A DNA stretch of 64,000 nt, from positions 22,894 to 86,893 of the forward strand of contig JAENWK010000003.1 of NCBI GenBank assembly GCA_016650045.1, in the 5' to 3' direction. The stretch comes from Eubacteriaceae bacterium. Its GTDB lineage: Bacteria; Bacillota; Clostridia; Eubacteriales; Eubacteriaceae. Below are positions 48,434 to 59,726 of this stretch, piece after piece. Each line of letters opens with the position of its first letter. Within the stretch, counting starts at the first letter, position 1. The notes under the pieces are model-generated. The model made no database searches and was not told where the DNA came from. It saw nothing but the letters and a program-made list of their open reading frames with translations. Made by a program: the position numbers and the translations under genes.

Positions 48434-51400
48434 TTGATTAAACGAATATTTGCAGAAAAGAAACAGGGGTTTGATGTTGAAGCCCAGTCCCTCGTTCAGT
48501 CATTTCAAAAAATATTGAAAATTCAAAGTCTTAATGATGTTCGCATCCTCTATCGTTATGATATGGAAGATGTGATCGAGGATGTTTTGGAGCAGGTCAT
48601 TAACACGATTCTATCTGAACCCAATGTAGATAGGGTATATTACGATAATATTACTATTGGAGAAAAAGATAAAATCTTTGGAATATCATATTTACCGGGT
48701 CAATATGATCAACACGCGGATTCAGCAGTACAGTGTGTTCAAATCCTTACAGGGGAGCGTCCTTTGATTAAGGTTGGAAAAATTGTTATTCTTCAAGGTG
48801 ATATCAATCTCAAAGAATTCAATCAAATTAAAAAATTCATGATCAACCCCGTTGATTCTGAAGAAACAACCATGGAGAATTTTAAGGTCCTGGTAGATGA
48901 AGTTCAGGAACCGGCAGATATAAAAACGCTGGAATCTTTTATTGACTTGAATAATTCTGACTTGGAGAAATTAAGATTGGATCATGGCTTCGCCATGGCA
49001 CCTGAAGACATTGTTTTTGTTCAGCAGTATTTTAAGGCGGATGAAGGGCGAAATCCCACCATTACCGAATTAAAAGTCATTGATACCTATTGGTCCGATC
49101 ATTGCCGTCATACGACCTTTCAAACGCAAATAATGGATGTTTCATTTAACGGAGAGGATTTGATTTCCAAAGAAATTGGATTGGCTTTTGAAGAATACCT
49201 TGATTCCCGGTTGGAGGTCTATGGAGAAAATACTGATCGCCCTGTCACTTTAATGGATTTGGCAGTGATTGGGACTAAAGTTCTTAAAAAAAGGGATCTC
49301 ATTGAAGATTTAGACGAATCCGAAGAAATCAATGCCTGCAGCATTAAAATAACCGTGGATCATGATGGTGTGGATGAAGAATGGCTTTTAATGTTTAAAA
49401 ATGAAACTCATAATCATCCCACTGAAATAGAACCTTTTGGTGGTGCCGCCACTTGTTTAGGCGGTGCCATTCGAGATCCTCTTTCGGGACGAAGTTATGT
49501 TTACCAGGCCATGCGGGTAACCGGAGCCTGGGATCCCAGAACACCCATTGCAGATACGATTCCAGGAAAGTTACCGCAAAGAAAAATTTCCAAAGAAGCG
49601 GCGCATGGCTATAGTTCATATGGAAACCAGATTGGATTGGCAACCGGACAGGTTGTCGAAGTCTATGATCCTGGTTTTCTGGCAAAACGCATGGAAGTTG
49701 GTGCGGTTATAGGTGCGGCGCCTAAAGAAAATATCATTCGTGAACGGCCAACCCCGGGAGATGTGGTTCTTTTAGTCGGGGGACGTACCGGACGGGATGG
49801 CTGCGGTGGTGCAACAGGTTCTTCAAAGGCTCATACCGAGGAATCCATTCAGGAATGCGGTGCGGAAGTTCAAAAGGGGAATCCTGTTGAAGAACGGAAA
49901 ATCCAACGACTGTTTAGAAATAAAGAATGTTCAACGCTCATTAAACGTTGTAATGATTTTGGGGCAGGTGGCGTTTCGGTTGCCATTGGCGAATTAGCCG
50001 ATAGCCTGGAAATTGATTTAGATAAAGTTCCAAAAAAATATGAAGGCCTGGATGGCACCGAACTGGCTATCTCAGAATCTCAGGAACGCATGGCAGTGGT
50101 GGTTGAACCCAAGGATGTTGAAACTTTTATAAAAATGGGAAACGAAGAAAACCTCGAGGTGACTCCGGTGGCTTTGGTTACCGATACCGGCCGATTAATC
50201 ATGAAATGGCGTGGGGCTGAAATCCTTAATTTATCCCGAAGCTTTTTAGAAACCAACGGAGCCCCTCAGTTTACTGAAATTGTGATTGAAGGACCTCATA
50301 AATCTGAACAAGCTTTAGAGACCCGGGAAATTTCATTCAAAGAACAGCTGGTCGAAACCCTTCAAGACCTGAATATCGCCAGCCAGCGCGGCCTGGTGGA
50401 AATGTTTGATTCCACCATTGGCGCCGGTACTGTTACGATGCCCTTTGGTGGGAAAAATGCATTATCACCGATGGATGGGATGGTTGCGAAAATTCCAATG
50501 ATCCAGGGGGATACAACCACCTGCAGCATCATGACCTATGGCTATAACCCGTTCATTGCCAAAGAAAGTCCGTTTTTAGGAGGGATGATGGGGGTTATTG
50601 AAAGTCTTGCCAAGATCGTTGTGTTGGGAGGAGATTATAAAAAAGCCCGACTCAGTTTCCAGGAATATTTTGAGCGGCTGGGAAAAGATCCTTTAAAATG
50701 GGGTCGTCCTTTTGCTGCACTTTTAGGTGCCCATCGGGTTCAAAAAGTGATGGGCACACCTGCTATCGGCGGAAAAGACAGTATGTCTGGATCTTTTGAA
50801 GAGTTAACAGTTCCCCCAACTTTAATTTCTTTTGGAGTAACCACTGCCCATATTGATGAAATTTTAACCAGTGATCTTAAATCAACCAAATCCATTTTGC
50901 AACTCTTTGAGTTGCCGATGAAGGAAAAGGGTATTCCTGATTTGGAGGGTATTAAAGATGTTTTCGAAAGGGTTCAAACCCATGCCAAAGCCGGAAATAT
51001 TCTCAGTGCTAAAACCATTGGCTTGGGTGGTATTGCCGAGGCTATGATGAAAATGGCATTTGGCAATGGGATAGGGATTAATGTCATTTCTGATTTTACT
51101 CAGAATCAACTTTTCGCACCCTTATTCGGAAGTATTCTTGTTGAATCCAGGGAAAGTCTGGGAGATGGAATTATTGTTGGTCATACCAATGGTGACAGCA
51201 AAGTCATCTATCAAAATGAAGAGTTGGATTTAGCCGAACTCACTGAGGCATGGGAAGCCCCACTTCGGGAAGTTTACCCGGAAAAAATTAATGGTTTCGG
51301 AAAAGTCGAAACCCTGAGCTATTCTCAAATAACAGAGCTTAAGTCTTCACCGATATTTCGAAAACCGCAAATCTTTATTCCTGTTTTTCCGGGAACAAAT

Positions 51401-52159
51401 TGTGAATATGACTCGGCCAGGGCTTTTGAGAATGCCGGAGGAAAACCGGTGACCGCAATTTTTCGGAATCAATCAGCCCAAGCGATTACTGAGTCCATTG
51501 ATGAAATGGTCAAACATATTCGAGAATCTCAGATTATTATGATTCCGGGAGGTTTCAGTGCCGGGGATCAGCCGGATGGTTCGGGTAAATTCATTGCCTC
51601 GGTGTTTAGAAACCCTAAAATGACTGACGCTGTTATGGATCTGCTTAACAATCGTGAGGGTTTAATACTTGGCATTTGCAATGGCTTCCAGGCTTTGGTT
51701 AAGCTTGGTCTGTTACCAAACGGAGAAATTTGTGACATCACCGAGGATATGCCAACATTAACCTTTAATAGTATTGGTCGGCACATTTCTAATATTCCAA
51801 TGACCCGGATTGCATCAAAACTTTCACCCTGGTTGGCAAAAACCGAGGTTGGCGAGGTCTATCGTATTCCTATGTCTCATGGAGAAGGCCGTTTTGTAGC
51901 CAATGATGAGGTGATGACATCCCTTATTGAAAATGGACAAATTGCTGCCCAATATGTTGATTTCGATGGGGAAGCCACCTTGGATGGCACCTTTAACCCT
52001 AACGGATCAGTTTATGCGGTAGAAGGTATTACCAGTTTGGATGGTCGTGTTTTTGGAAAAATGGGACATTCAGAGCGTGTCGGAAATGGATTATATAGAA
52101 ACATTCCCGGAAAAATGGACCAGCAAATATTTAAAGCCGGAGTGGAATATTTCAAATAA
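48434..52159 (+). CDS. purL: phosphoribosylformylglycinamidine synthase (single-chain, with C-terminal glutaminase domain)
   Basis: TYWSDHCRHTTFQT, FKNETHNHPTEIEPFGGAATCLGGAIRDP, PVFPGTNCEYDSARAFENAGG, GICNGFQALVKLGLLPNG. Confidence 0.96.
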   Translation: MIKRIFAEKKQGFDVEAQSLVQSFQKILKIQSLNDVRILYRYDMEDVIEDVLEQVINTILSEPNVDRVYYDNITIGEKDKIFGISYLPGQYDQHADSAVQCVQILTGERPLIKVGKIVILQGDINLKEFNQIKKFMINPVDSEETTMENFKVLVDEVQEPADIKTLESFIDLNNSDLEKLRLDHGFAMAPEDIVFVQQYFKADEGRNPTITELKVIDTYWSDHCRHTTFQTQIMDVSFNGEDLISKEIGLAFEEYLDSRLEVYGENTDRPVTLMDLAVIGTKVLKKRDLIEDLDESEEINACSIKITVDHDGVDEEWLLMFKNETHNHPTEIEPFGGAATCLGGAIRDPLSGRSYVYQAMRVTGAWDPRTPIADTIPGKLPQRKISKEAAHGYSSYGNQIGLATGQVVEVYDPGFLAKRMEVGAVIGAAPKENIIRERPTPGDVVLLVGGRTGRDGCGGATGSSKAHTEESIQECGAEVQKGNPVEERKIQRLFRNKECSTLIKRCNDFGAGGVSVAIGELADSLEIDLDKVPKKYEGLDGTELAISESQERMAVVVEPKDVETFIKMGNEENLEVTPVALVTDTGRLIMKWRGAEILNLSRSFLETNGAPQFTEIVIEGPHKSEQALETREISFKEQLVETLQDLNIASQRGLVEMFDSTIGAGTVTMPFGGKNALSPMDGMVAKIPMIQGDTTTCSIMTYGYNPFIAKESPFLGGMMGVIESLAKIVVLGGDYKKARLSFQEYFERLGKDPLKWGRPFAALLGAHRVQKVMGTPAIGGKDSMSGSFEELTVPPTLISFGVTTAHIDEILTSDLKSTKSILQLFELPMKEKGIPDLEGIKDVFERVQTHAKAGNILSAKTIGLGGIAEAMMKMAFGNGIGINVISDFTQNQLFAPLFGSILVESRESLGDGIIVGHTNGDSKVIYQNEELDLAELTEAWEAPLREVYPEKINGFGKVETLSYSQITELKSSPIFRKPQIFIPVFPGTNCEYDSARAFENAGGKPVTAIFRNQSAQAITESIDEMVKHIRESQIIMIPGGFSAGDQPDGSGKFIASVFRNPKMTDAVMDLLNNREGLILGICNGFQALVKLGLLPNGEICDITEDMPTLTFNSIGRHISNIPMTRIASKLSPWLAKTEVGEVYRIPMSHGEGRFVANDEVMTSLIENGQIAAQYVDFDGEATLDGTFNPNGSVYAVEGITSLDGRVFGKMGHSERVGNGLYRNIPGKMDQQIFKAGVEYFK

Positions 52160-52193
52160 AAAAATAAAATAGGATAAGAATAAAGGAGTTAAC

Positions 52194-52691
52194 ATGGATG
52201 ATACACCAAAAGTTGCCGTCATTATGGGAAGCGATTCCGATTTTGATATTGTCAAAAAATGTTTAATAGCGCTTGAAAGATTTGGAATTGAGTATGATGT
52301 TCAGGTTATTTCAGCCCATCGAAATCCACAAAAAATCTTTGAGTACGCGGCTACCGCCGAAGAACGTGGTATCGAAGTCATTATCGGAGCGGCTGGAAAA
52401 GCGGCTCATTTACCAGGAGTCATTGCAGGGATTACACCATTACCGGTGATTGGCATTCCTATTGAAACCTCTTTTCAGGGAGGACTGGATTCACTCTTAT
52501 CCATTGTACAAATGCCTTCTGGGGTACCGGTGGCCACGGTGGCAGTGAATGGCTCAGAGAATGCAGGCATCTTAGCTGCCCAAATGCTTTCCATAAAATA
52601 TCCGGAAATCCGGAAGAAAATGAAAGCATATAAGATTTCGTTAAATGATGAGGTTGCTGCTAAAAACGAGAAGGTACAGAAAATACTGTAA
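52194..52691 (+). CDS. purE: 5-(carboxyamino)imidazole ribonucleotide mutase
   Basis: VAVIMGSDSDFDIVKKC, SAHRNPQKIFEYA, GAAGKAAHLPGVIA. Confidence 0.96.
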   Translation: MDDTPKVAVIMGSDSDFDIVKKCLIALERFGIEYDVQVISAHRNPQKIFEYAATAEERGIEVIIGAAGKAAHLPGVIAGITPLPVIGIPIETSFQGGLDSLLSIVQMPSGVPVATVAVNGSENAGILAAQMLSIKYPEIRKKMKAYKISLNDEVAAKNEKVQKIL

Positions 52692-52722
52692 ATAATTTAA
52701 TACAAATAACAAGGAGATTAAG

Positions 52723-53430
52723 ATGGAAAAATTAGAACAGCTCTATGAAGGCAAAGCAAAAAAGGTTTTTAAAACCGATAATCCCAATGAATTTATAATT
52801 GAATATAAGGATGATGCCACCGCTTTTAATGGTGAGAAAAAAGGGAGCATCGGTGGTAAAGGTGTGATCAACAATAAAATGACGGAATTGATTTACACCA
52901 TGCTTGAAGAAAAAGGAATCCCCACCCATTTTATTAAATTATTATCGGATTCAGAACAATTGGTGAAAGCTGTTACTATTTTCCCACTGGAAGTCATTAT
53001 TCGTAACACCGCAGCCGGTTCTATTTGCAAACGTGTTGGTTTAGAGGAAGGCTTGAAATTAGACACTCCGATTTTTGAATTTTCCTATAAAAACGATGCT
53101 TTTGGAGATCCTTTGATTAATGATTATCATGCCTTGGCCATGAAATTGGCGACGAAAGAAGAAATAGAAACCATCAGAGAAATGACTTTTAGGATTAATG
53201 ATATTTTAAAAGATTATTTCCTTGAAAAAGGGATTAATCTTGTTGATTTTAAAATTGAATTTGGAAAAACAGCGGATGGACAAATTGTTTTGGCAGATGA
53301 AATTTCACCGGACACCTGTCGCTTCTGGGATGTGAAAACCAATGAAAAGTTGGATAAGGACCGTTTTAGAAGAAATCTGGGAAATGTGGAAGAAGCTTAC
53401 ATAGAAATGTTAAAGCGGGTTAAAGATTAA
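52723..53430 (+). CDS. purC: SAICAR synthetase
   Basis: [35 protein letters not shown]. Confidence 0.97.
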   Translation: MEKLEQLYEGKAKKVFKTDNPNEFIIEYKDDATAFNGEKKGSIGGKGVINNKMTELIYTMLEEKGIPTHFIKLLSDSEQLVKAVTIFPLEVIIRNTAAGSICKRVGLEEGLKLDTPIFEFSYKNDAFGDPLINDYHALAMKLATKEEIETIREMTFRINDILKDYFLEKGINLVDFKIEFGKTADGQIVLADEISPDTCRFWDVKTNEKLDKDRFRRNLGNVEEAYIEMLKRVKD

Positions 53431-53484
53431 ATTGTACCTGGAAAAACAAATTTATAAACGAAACCCGGAAGGAAATACAACCCA

Positions 53485-54873
53485 ATGATGAATGACAAAT
53501 TTCGTGATGAATGTGGAATAATGGGGGTTTATCGAAAGTCTTTAGAAAATAATTGCGCCTCATATATTTATTATGGTCTCTTTGCACTTCAACACAGAGG
53601 TCAGGAAAGCGCTGGCATTGCTGTTAATAAAGAAGGGAAAATCATGTCTCACAAAGAAGTCGGTCTTGTCAGTGATGCTTTTAAAGGAAATATTTTAAAA
53701 CAATTAAAAGGAAATATCGGCATTGGCCATGTCAGGTATTCCACCTCAGGTGAGGATGGCGTCACCAATGCCCAGCCATTAACTGTTAACCACAGTACCG
53801 GTCAAATCGCTTTAGCTCATAATGGCAACCTGGTTAATGATAAGGCCCTGCGTAATATGCTTGAGGATTCCGGGGTTGTTTTTCAGACAACCATTGACAC
53901 CGAAGTGATGGTGAACATTATTGCACGGGGACTTCGCCACGGCATGATCGAAGCCATCCAGCGCATGGTGGAAATCATCAAGGGCGCTTATGCCCTGGTC
54001 ATCACCATTGGAGACAAGCTGGTGGGGGTTCGAGATCCTTATGGGTTACGACCCTTGTGCATTGGAAAAAAAGATGATGATTATTTCTTAGCCTCTGAAA
54101 GCTGTGCTTTGGATGCGGCTGGAGCTGAACTTGTGAGAGATGTTGAACCTGGGGAAATTGTGGTTATTGATGAGAATGGTCTCACCAGCTATGGACAAAA
54201 CAATTGGGTTAAAAAGAAATCCTGTATTTTTGAGATTATTTATTTTGCCCGACCGGATTCGGTAATGGACGAAATCTCAGTTTATGCAGCACGTCATAAA
54301 GCCGGGGAAATTCTTGCAAAAGAAAGCCCTGTGGATGCGGATGTTGTCATCGGTGTACCTGATTCCGGGATCGGCGCTGCCATTGGTTATGCCGAGGCTT
54401 CGGGAATTCCTTATGGGGTTGGCCTCATTAAAAACAAATACATCGGACGTACCTTTATTCAGCCCAATCAAAAGCTGAGAGAAGAAGGGGTTCGGATTAA
54501 ACTAAACCCTTTAAAAGAAACCATTAAAGACAAACGGGTTGTGATTATCGATGATTCCATTGTTCGTGGAACCACATCAAAACGTTTGGTGGAAATATTG
54601 AAAAAAGCCGGAGCCAAAGAAGTCCACTTTCGTGTGACCAGCCCACCGGTTGCTTATAGCTGTTATTTTGGAATTGATACTCCACGTCGAAAATACTTAA
54701 TTGGTTCCCGAAAATCCGTTGAGGAAATCCGGGAAATTCTTGGCGCTGATAGCCTGGCTTATATTTCTCTTGATGGGCTCACCGAATCCGTGGGAGGAAA
54801 AACCCACTTCTGTCGCGCCTGTTTTGATGGGGAATACCCAATGGAAGTACCTGTTCTCAGTGCCAACGAATAA
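53485..54873 (+). CDS. purF: amidophosphoribosyltransferase
   Basis: DECGIMGVY, LQHRGQESAGIA, VVIIDDSIVRGTTSKRLVEIL. Confidence 0.97.
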   Translation: MMNDKFRDECGIMGVYRKSLENNCASYIYYGLFALQHRGQESAGIAVNKEGKIMSHKEVGLVSDAFKGNILKQLKGNIGIGHVRYSTSGEDGVTNAQPLTVNHSTGQIALAHNGNLVNDKALRNMLEDSGVVFQTTIDTEVMVNIIARGLRHGMIEAIQRMVEIIKGAYALVITIGDKLVGVRDPYGLRPLCIGKKDDDYFLASESCALDAAGAELVRDVEPGEIVVIDENGLTSYGQNNWVKKKSCIFEIIYFARPDSVMDEISVYAARHKAGEILAKESPVDADVVIGVPDSGIGAAIGYAEASGIPYGVGLIKNKYIGRTFIQPNQKLREEGVRIKLNPLKETIKDKRVVIIDDSIVRGTTSKRLVEILKKAGAKEVHFRVTSPPVAYSCYFGIDTPRRKYLIGSRKSVEEIREILGADSLAYISLDGLTESVGGKTHFCRACFDGEYPMEVPVLSANE

Positions 54874-54913
54874 TACGAAATTAGATTGAATAATTAAAAT
54901 AGATGGAGGAAAT

Positions 54914-55960
54914 ATGTCAGATAATCAAATAAAGGCGGATGCATATCGTGAATCCGGCGTCGATGTTGAAGCCGGGTATAAATCCGTAAAGCTCATGAAG
55001 GCGGATGTACAAAGAACATTTAATTCCCAGGTGCTTTCACATTTAGGCGGCTTTGGGGGATTATTTGAACTCCCGGAAGGCTATAAAAAACCAGTGCTTG
55101 TTTCTGGCACCGACGGTGTCGGAACAAAGCTAAAGCTGGCGTTTATGATGGACAAGCATGACACCATTGGGATTGATTGTGTGGCCATGTGTGTCAATGA
55201 TATTTTATGTCAGGGTGCGCAACCGATGTTCTTTTTGGACTACATTGCCTGTGGAAAAAATTATCCAGAAAAAATTGCCACGATTGTTAAAGGTATCAGC
55301 GAAGGATGTATCCAGGGGAACATGGCACTCATTGGCGGGGAAACTGCTGAAATGCCGGATATGTATTCCCTTGATGAATATGACTTGGCAGGTTTTGCTG
55401 TAGGGGTTGTTGAAAAAGAAGATATTGTCACTGGTGCAAATATTGGGGAAGGGGATGTCCTTGTGGGTTTACCTTCTTCAGGAGTTCATTCCAATGGCTT
55501 TTCTCTGATTCGAAAAGTCCTCTTTAAAGATCTTTCTATGGATGTTCATACCTATGTTGAGGATTTAGGAATGACTTTGGGAGAAGCCCTGCTAACACCA
55601 ACCAAGATTTATGTTAAAGCCCTGGCTGATCTGATTAAACGCTGCGGTGTTAAGGGAATGAGCCATGTTACCGGTGGCGGATTTTATGAAAATATTCCAC
55701 GGATGATGCCGGATGGGCTTTGTGCGGTTGTCGATACAAAGGTTATTGAAGCCTTACCGATATTTAAATTTATTCAGGAAGCTGGAAAAATTTCGTCCCA
55801 GGGGATGTACTCAACGTTTAATATGGGCATTGGCTTAGTGGCGGTTTTACCTCCAGATCAAGTGAATAACTTTATTAAGGGTTTAGAAGAAAAAGGCGAA
55901 AAACCAGTGATTCTGGGGTCTATTGTTAAAGGCGAGGAAAAAATAAACCTATGTCTTTAA
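54914..55960 (+). CDS. purM: phosphoribosylformylglycinamidine cyclo-ligase
   Basis: YRESGVDVEAGYKSVKLMK, VSGTDGVGTKLKLAF, GGETAEMPDMY. Confidence 0.97.
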   Translation: MSDNQIKADAYRESGVDVEAGYKSVKLMKADVQRTFNSQVLSHLGGFGGLFELPEGYKKPVLVSGTDGVGTKLKLAFMMDKHDTIGIDCVAMCVNDILCQGAQPMFFLDYIACGKNYPEKIATIVKGISEGCIQGNMALIGGETAEMPDMYSLDEYDLAGFAVGVVEKEDIVTGANIGEGDVLVGLPSSGVHSNGFSLIRKVLFKDLSMDVHTYVEDLGMTLGEALLTPTKIYVKALADLIKRCGVKGMSHVTGGGFYENIPRMMPDGLCAVVDTKVIEALPIFKFIQEAGKISSQGMYSTFNMGIGLVAVLPPDQVNNFIKGLEEKGEKPVILGSIVKGEEKINLCL

Positions 55961-56574
55961 AAAAAATTGGGGTATTAGTCTCAGGCAGCGGCAGTAATTT
56001 TCAACAACTCATTGATCAGATCCATGGAGTCTATGGGGAAATTGTCCTGGTGCTTTCAAATAAGGCGGATGCCTTTGGATTGACACGGGGTGAAACCGCC
56101 GGAATCGATGCTGTTTTTTTGGATCCGAAAAACTATGCCGGTGATGATGACTATAACAAAAAGATCATCGAAATATTAAAAGTAAAAGATGTTGAGCTGG
56201 TGGTTTTGGCAGGTTATATGAAGATCATTACCCCGAATTTTATTAAAGCCTACCCCAATAGAATTGTGAACGTACATCCGGCGTTGATTCCCTCTTTTTG
56301 CGGGGAAGGGTTTTATGGCATGCATGTCCATCAGGCAGTGAGCGATTATGGTGTGAAAGTCACAGGAGCTACGGTTCATTTCGTTAACGAGGTGGCCGAT
56401 GGAGGCCCAATCATTGCCCAGGAAACCGTGAAGGTGGCCGATGATGATACCCCGGAGTCCATTCAGAAAAAAGTTTTAGTAATTGAACACCAGCTTTTGC
56501 CAGCCGTGGTAAAAGCCATTTGTCTTGATGAACTTGAGGTCCACGGCCGACTTGTCAAAAAGCGAAAAAGATAA
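55951..56574 (+). CDS. purN: phosphoribosylglycinamide formyltransferase
   Basis: IGVLVSGSGSNFQQLID, NVHPALIPSF, VHFVNEVADGGPII. Confidence 0.96.
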   Translation: MSLKKIGVLVSGSGSNFQQLIDQIHGVYGEIVLVLSNKADAFGLTRGETAGIDAVFLDPKNYAGDDDYNKKIIEILKVKDVELVVLAGYMKIITPNFIKAYPNRIVNVHPALIPSFCGEGFYGMHVHQAVSDYGVKVTGATVHFVNEVADGGPIIAQETVKVADDDTPESIQKKVLVIEHQLLPAVVKAICLDELEVHGRLVKKRKR

Positions 56575-56626
56575 TACATATTTTGATATAGATGGTAACT
56601 TGTAATTTAAAATTATGGAGGAAAAA

Positions 56627-58156
56627 ATGAGAGCATTAATAAGTGTATCCGACAAAACGGGTATTGTTGAATTTGCACAAAAATTAGCTGCAATGGGTTG
56701 GGAAATCCTTTCGACAGGTGGTACGGCCAAAGCTTTAAGAGCAGCAGGTCTAACGATTATCAGTGTTTCAGATGTCACCGGATTTCCAGAATGTTTAGAT
56801 GGCCGTGTAAAAACATTGCACCCTAAAATTCACGGTGGAATTTTAGGCATCCGAAACAATGCAGATCATCAAAAACAAATGTCAGACTTAGATATTACTC
56901 CCATTGATTTAGTCGTCATTAATTTATATCCTTTTAAAAACACCATTTTAAAAGAAGGGGTTATTTTTGAAGATGCCATTGAAAACATTGATATTGGCGG
57001 GCCTACCATGCTTCGTTCAGCTGCGAAAAACTTTAATGATGTCACTGTGGTTGTGGACCCTGCTGATTATGCAATTGTATTATCTGAGCTTGAAGATCAG
57101 GGAAAAACTTATCGTGAAACGCGCTTTCGTTTATCACTTAAGGTATTTGAAACCACCTCACATTACGACACCATGATTGCCGATTATCTAAGAAAAAAAG
57201 CGAATGGTGAGGTTCTGGAAGAAACGATTACCTTGACCTTCGAAAAGCTTCAAGATCTGAGATATGGGGAAAACCCTCATCAGAAAGCAGCCTTTTACGG
57301 TGAAGTTGTACCGGTTAAAGGGGCCTTAACCTCAGCAAAACAGCTTCAGGGTAAAGAATTGTCATACAATAATATTAATGATACCAACGGAGCATTGGAA
57401 ATTCTTAAAGAATATGGTGATGAACCTACCATTGTGGCTGTTAAACATGCAAATCCCTGTGGGATTGCCAGTGATAATAACATTGCGGTTGCCTATAAAA
57501 AAGCCTACGAAAGCGACCCTGTATCTATTTTTGGCGGAATTATTGCAGCCAACCGTGAAATTGATGAGGCTGCTGCCAAGCTCATGGTTGAAACATTTTT
57601 GGAAGTGGTTGTGGCACCGGGCTTTACCAAAGAAGCCCTGGCAATCTTGTCTGCGAAACCAAACCTGAGAGTGCTGGCATTAGAAGATATTACCTATAAT
57701 GAACCCGGCTACGAAGTTAAAAAAGTCATGGGCGGTCTTCTGGTACAGGAACGGGATACCTTATTATTTGATGAATTGAAAGTTGTTACCAAGCGCCAGC
57801 CTACAGAAGAAGAAATGGCAGAACTTATCTTTGCCTGGAAAGCTGTAAAAAATACAAAATCCAATGCTATTAGCCTAACTAAAAACAAGTGTTTAATTGC
57901 CAATGGCCCGGGACAGGTAAACCGTATCTGGGCTCTTGAAAATGCCATTCGTCAAGGCGGTGAATCAGTAAAGGGTTCCGTGCTGGCTTCGGATGCGTTT
58001 TTCCCATTTGATGATTGTGTTAAAGCTGCTGATGCAGCAGGAATCACTGCCATTATCCAACCCGGTGGGGCAGGTCGTGATGCGGACTCTATTAAAGCCT
58101 GTGATGAAGCGGGAATGGTAATGATTTTTACCGGCATGCGTCACTTTAAACACTAA
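56627..58156 (+). CDS. purH: bifunctional AICAR formyltransferase/IMP cyclohydrolase
   Basis: [48 protein letters not shown]; ggagg RBS before ATG 56627. Confidence 0.97.
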   Translation: MRALISVSDKTGIVEFAQKLAAMGWEILSTGGTAKALRAAGLTIISVSDVTGFPECLDGRVKTLHPKIHGGILGIRNNADHQKQMSDLDITPIDLVVINLYPFKNTILKEGVIFEDAIENIDIGGPTMLRSAAKNFNDVTVVVDPADYAIVLSELEDQGKTYRETRFRLSLKVFETTSHYDTMIADYLRKKANGEVLEETITLTFEKLQDLRYGENPHQKAAFYGEVVPVKGALTSAKQLQGKELSYNNINDTNGALEILKEYGDEPTIVAVKHANPCGIASDNNIAVAYKKAYESDPVSIFGGIIAANREIDEAAAKLMVETFLEVVVAPGFTKEALAILSAKPNLRVLALEDITYNEPGYEVKKVMGGLLVQERDTLLFDELKVVTKRQPTEEEMAELIFAWKAVKNTKSNAISLTKNKCLIANGPGQVNRIWALENAIRQGGESVKGSVLASDAFFPFDDCVKAADAAGITAIIQPGGAGRDADSIKACDEAGMVMIFTGMRHFKH

Positions 58157-58186
58157 ATTTGCTTTGTAATGGCTTATTGACGGTGT

Positions 58187-58265
58187 TGTCGGGGTGGATA
58201 CTACCCATCTGCAGATGCAGAGAGCATAGATCAAACATTGCAGGCGATTAATAATCGCCCCGACA
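58187..58265. other. potentially structured intergenic segment between purH and purD
   Basis: tgtcgggg/ccccgaca closing stem enclosing several small hairpins. Confidence 0.35.
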
Positions 58266-58329
58266 GATTTCAAATTACAGCAGCAGTAATAAATAACATG
58301 ATTCCAGATTAAACGAACAAGGAGAATAT

Positions 58330-59586
58330 ATGAAAATTTTAATAATTGGTTCCGGTGGTCGTGAACATGTTCTTACCTGGAAATTAGCTCAAAGCCCTCG
58401 TGTTGAAAAAATATATGCCGCCCCAGGCAATGGAGGAATGGCAAATCTGGCAGAATGTGTGGATTTATCGCCGACAGATATTCCTGGATGCCTGGCTTTT
58501 GCCAAAAAAAATGCCATTGATTTAACAGTTGTAGGACCGGAAGTTCCTTTGGTTATGGGGATGGTGGATGCCTTTGAGGCCCAAGGCCTCAGGGTTTTCG
58601 GACCAAATCAGCAGTGTGCCCAGTTTGAAGGAAGCAAGGTATTTACCAAAGAATTCCTTTTTCGACATCACATTCCAACAGCGGCCTATAAAGAATATAC
58701 GGATGTTCATGAAATCCTCAAAGATCTTGGACTCTATGGCTATCCGATGGTCATTAAGGCCGATGGTTTGGCCGCAGGTAAAGGCGTTCTCATTGTTGAA
58801 AATCAACGGGATGCAGAAGATGGCATTGAGATGATTATGGAAAAACGTGAGTTTGGTGATGCCGGTGATAAGGTAGTCATTGAAGAATTTCTTGCCGGAC
58901 AGGAAGCCTCAATGCTTTGTTTTGTGGATGGAAAAACCATTGTTCCAATGGAAAGTGCCCAGGATTATAAACGCGCCTACGATGGGGATAAAGGGCTGAA
59001 CACTGGTGGTATGGGAACCTATTCTCCCAATGTTCTGTTTAATGATGCCACTTTGAATAAACGAATCAAAGAAACAATTCTGAATCCCATTATTAATGGC
59101 TTGATTGCTGATAACATGAACTTTAAAGGCATTCTTTTCATTGGCTTAATGATTGAGAATGGCATCCCTAAGGTGCTTGAATTCAATGTGCGATTTGGTG
59201 ATCCTGAAGCTCAAAGTGTGCTCATGCGCATGGATTCGGATTTAGTTGATATTATGGAAGCAGTCATTGATGGCAAGCTTGCAGAATGTGACATCCAGTG
59301 GCAGCACCAGGAAGCGGTTTGTGTGGTCATTGCATCAGGAGGATACCCTGGGGCCTATGAAAAGGGAAAAGTGATCACTGGCATTGAAGACGTGAAAGAC
59401 TGCGTTGTTTTCCATGCCGGGACAAAACTGGTAAACGGCGAGCTTCAAACCAACGGCGGCCGTGTGCTGTGCGTCACAGCCTTTGGTGAAACCCGTGAAG
59501 CAGCTCGACAAACCGTCTATGACAATATTGATAAAATTCACTTTGAGGGAGCCCAATATCGGACAGATATTGCAAAATTCAGTTAA
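58330..59586 (+). CDS. purD: phosphoribosylamine-glycine ligase
   Basis: ILIIGSGGREHVLTWKLAQSP, KADGLAAGKGVLIV, FNVRFGDPEAQ. Confidence 0.97.
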   Translation: MKILIIGSGGREHVLTWKLAQSPRVEKIYAAPGNGGMANLAECVDLSPTDIPGCLAFAKKNAIDLTVVGPEVPLVMGMVDAFEAQGLRVFGPNQQCAQFEGSKVFTKEFLFRHHIPTAAYKEYTDVHEILKDLGLYGYPMVIKADGLAAGKGVLIVENQRDAEDGIEMIMEKREFGDAGDKVVIEEFLAGQEASMLCFVDGKTIVPMESAQDYKRAYDGDKGLNTGGMGTYSPNVLFNDATLNKRIKETILNPIINGLIADNMNFKGILFIGLMIENGIPKVLEFNVRFGDPEAQSVLMRMDSDLVDIMEAVIDGKLAECDIQWQHQEAVCVVIASGGYPGAYEKGKVITGIEDVKDCVVFHAGTKLVNGELQTNGGRVLCVTAFGETREAARQTVYDNIDKIHFEGAQYRTDIAKFS

Positions 59587-59619
59587 ATAAAAGTTTTAAT
59601 TCAAAACCAAAACTTAATT

Positions 59620-59726
59620 GCTTGTCTGTCAGTTTATATAAACAATTTTGTAACGTATAGGCGAACAGTCGATAGACTGTACGCTGTATAGTGGAAAAAT
59701 TGTTTCATATAAATAGATTGACAAGC
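59620..59726. repeat. palindromic intergenic repeat, copy 2
   Basis: GCTTGTC...GACAAGC ends; aaacaattttgtaacgtataggcgaacagtc gata gactgtacgctgtatagtggaaaaattgttt; matches reverse complement of 37662-37769. Confidence 0.8.

Noticed and set aside
48240-48434. Purine riboswitch upstream of purL
   Set aside because: No purine aptamer-like three-way junction or conserved loop sequences; the region is explained by promoter and PurBoxes.
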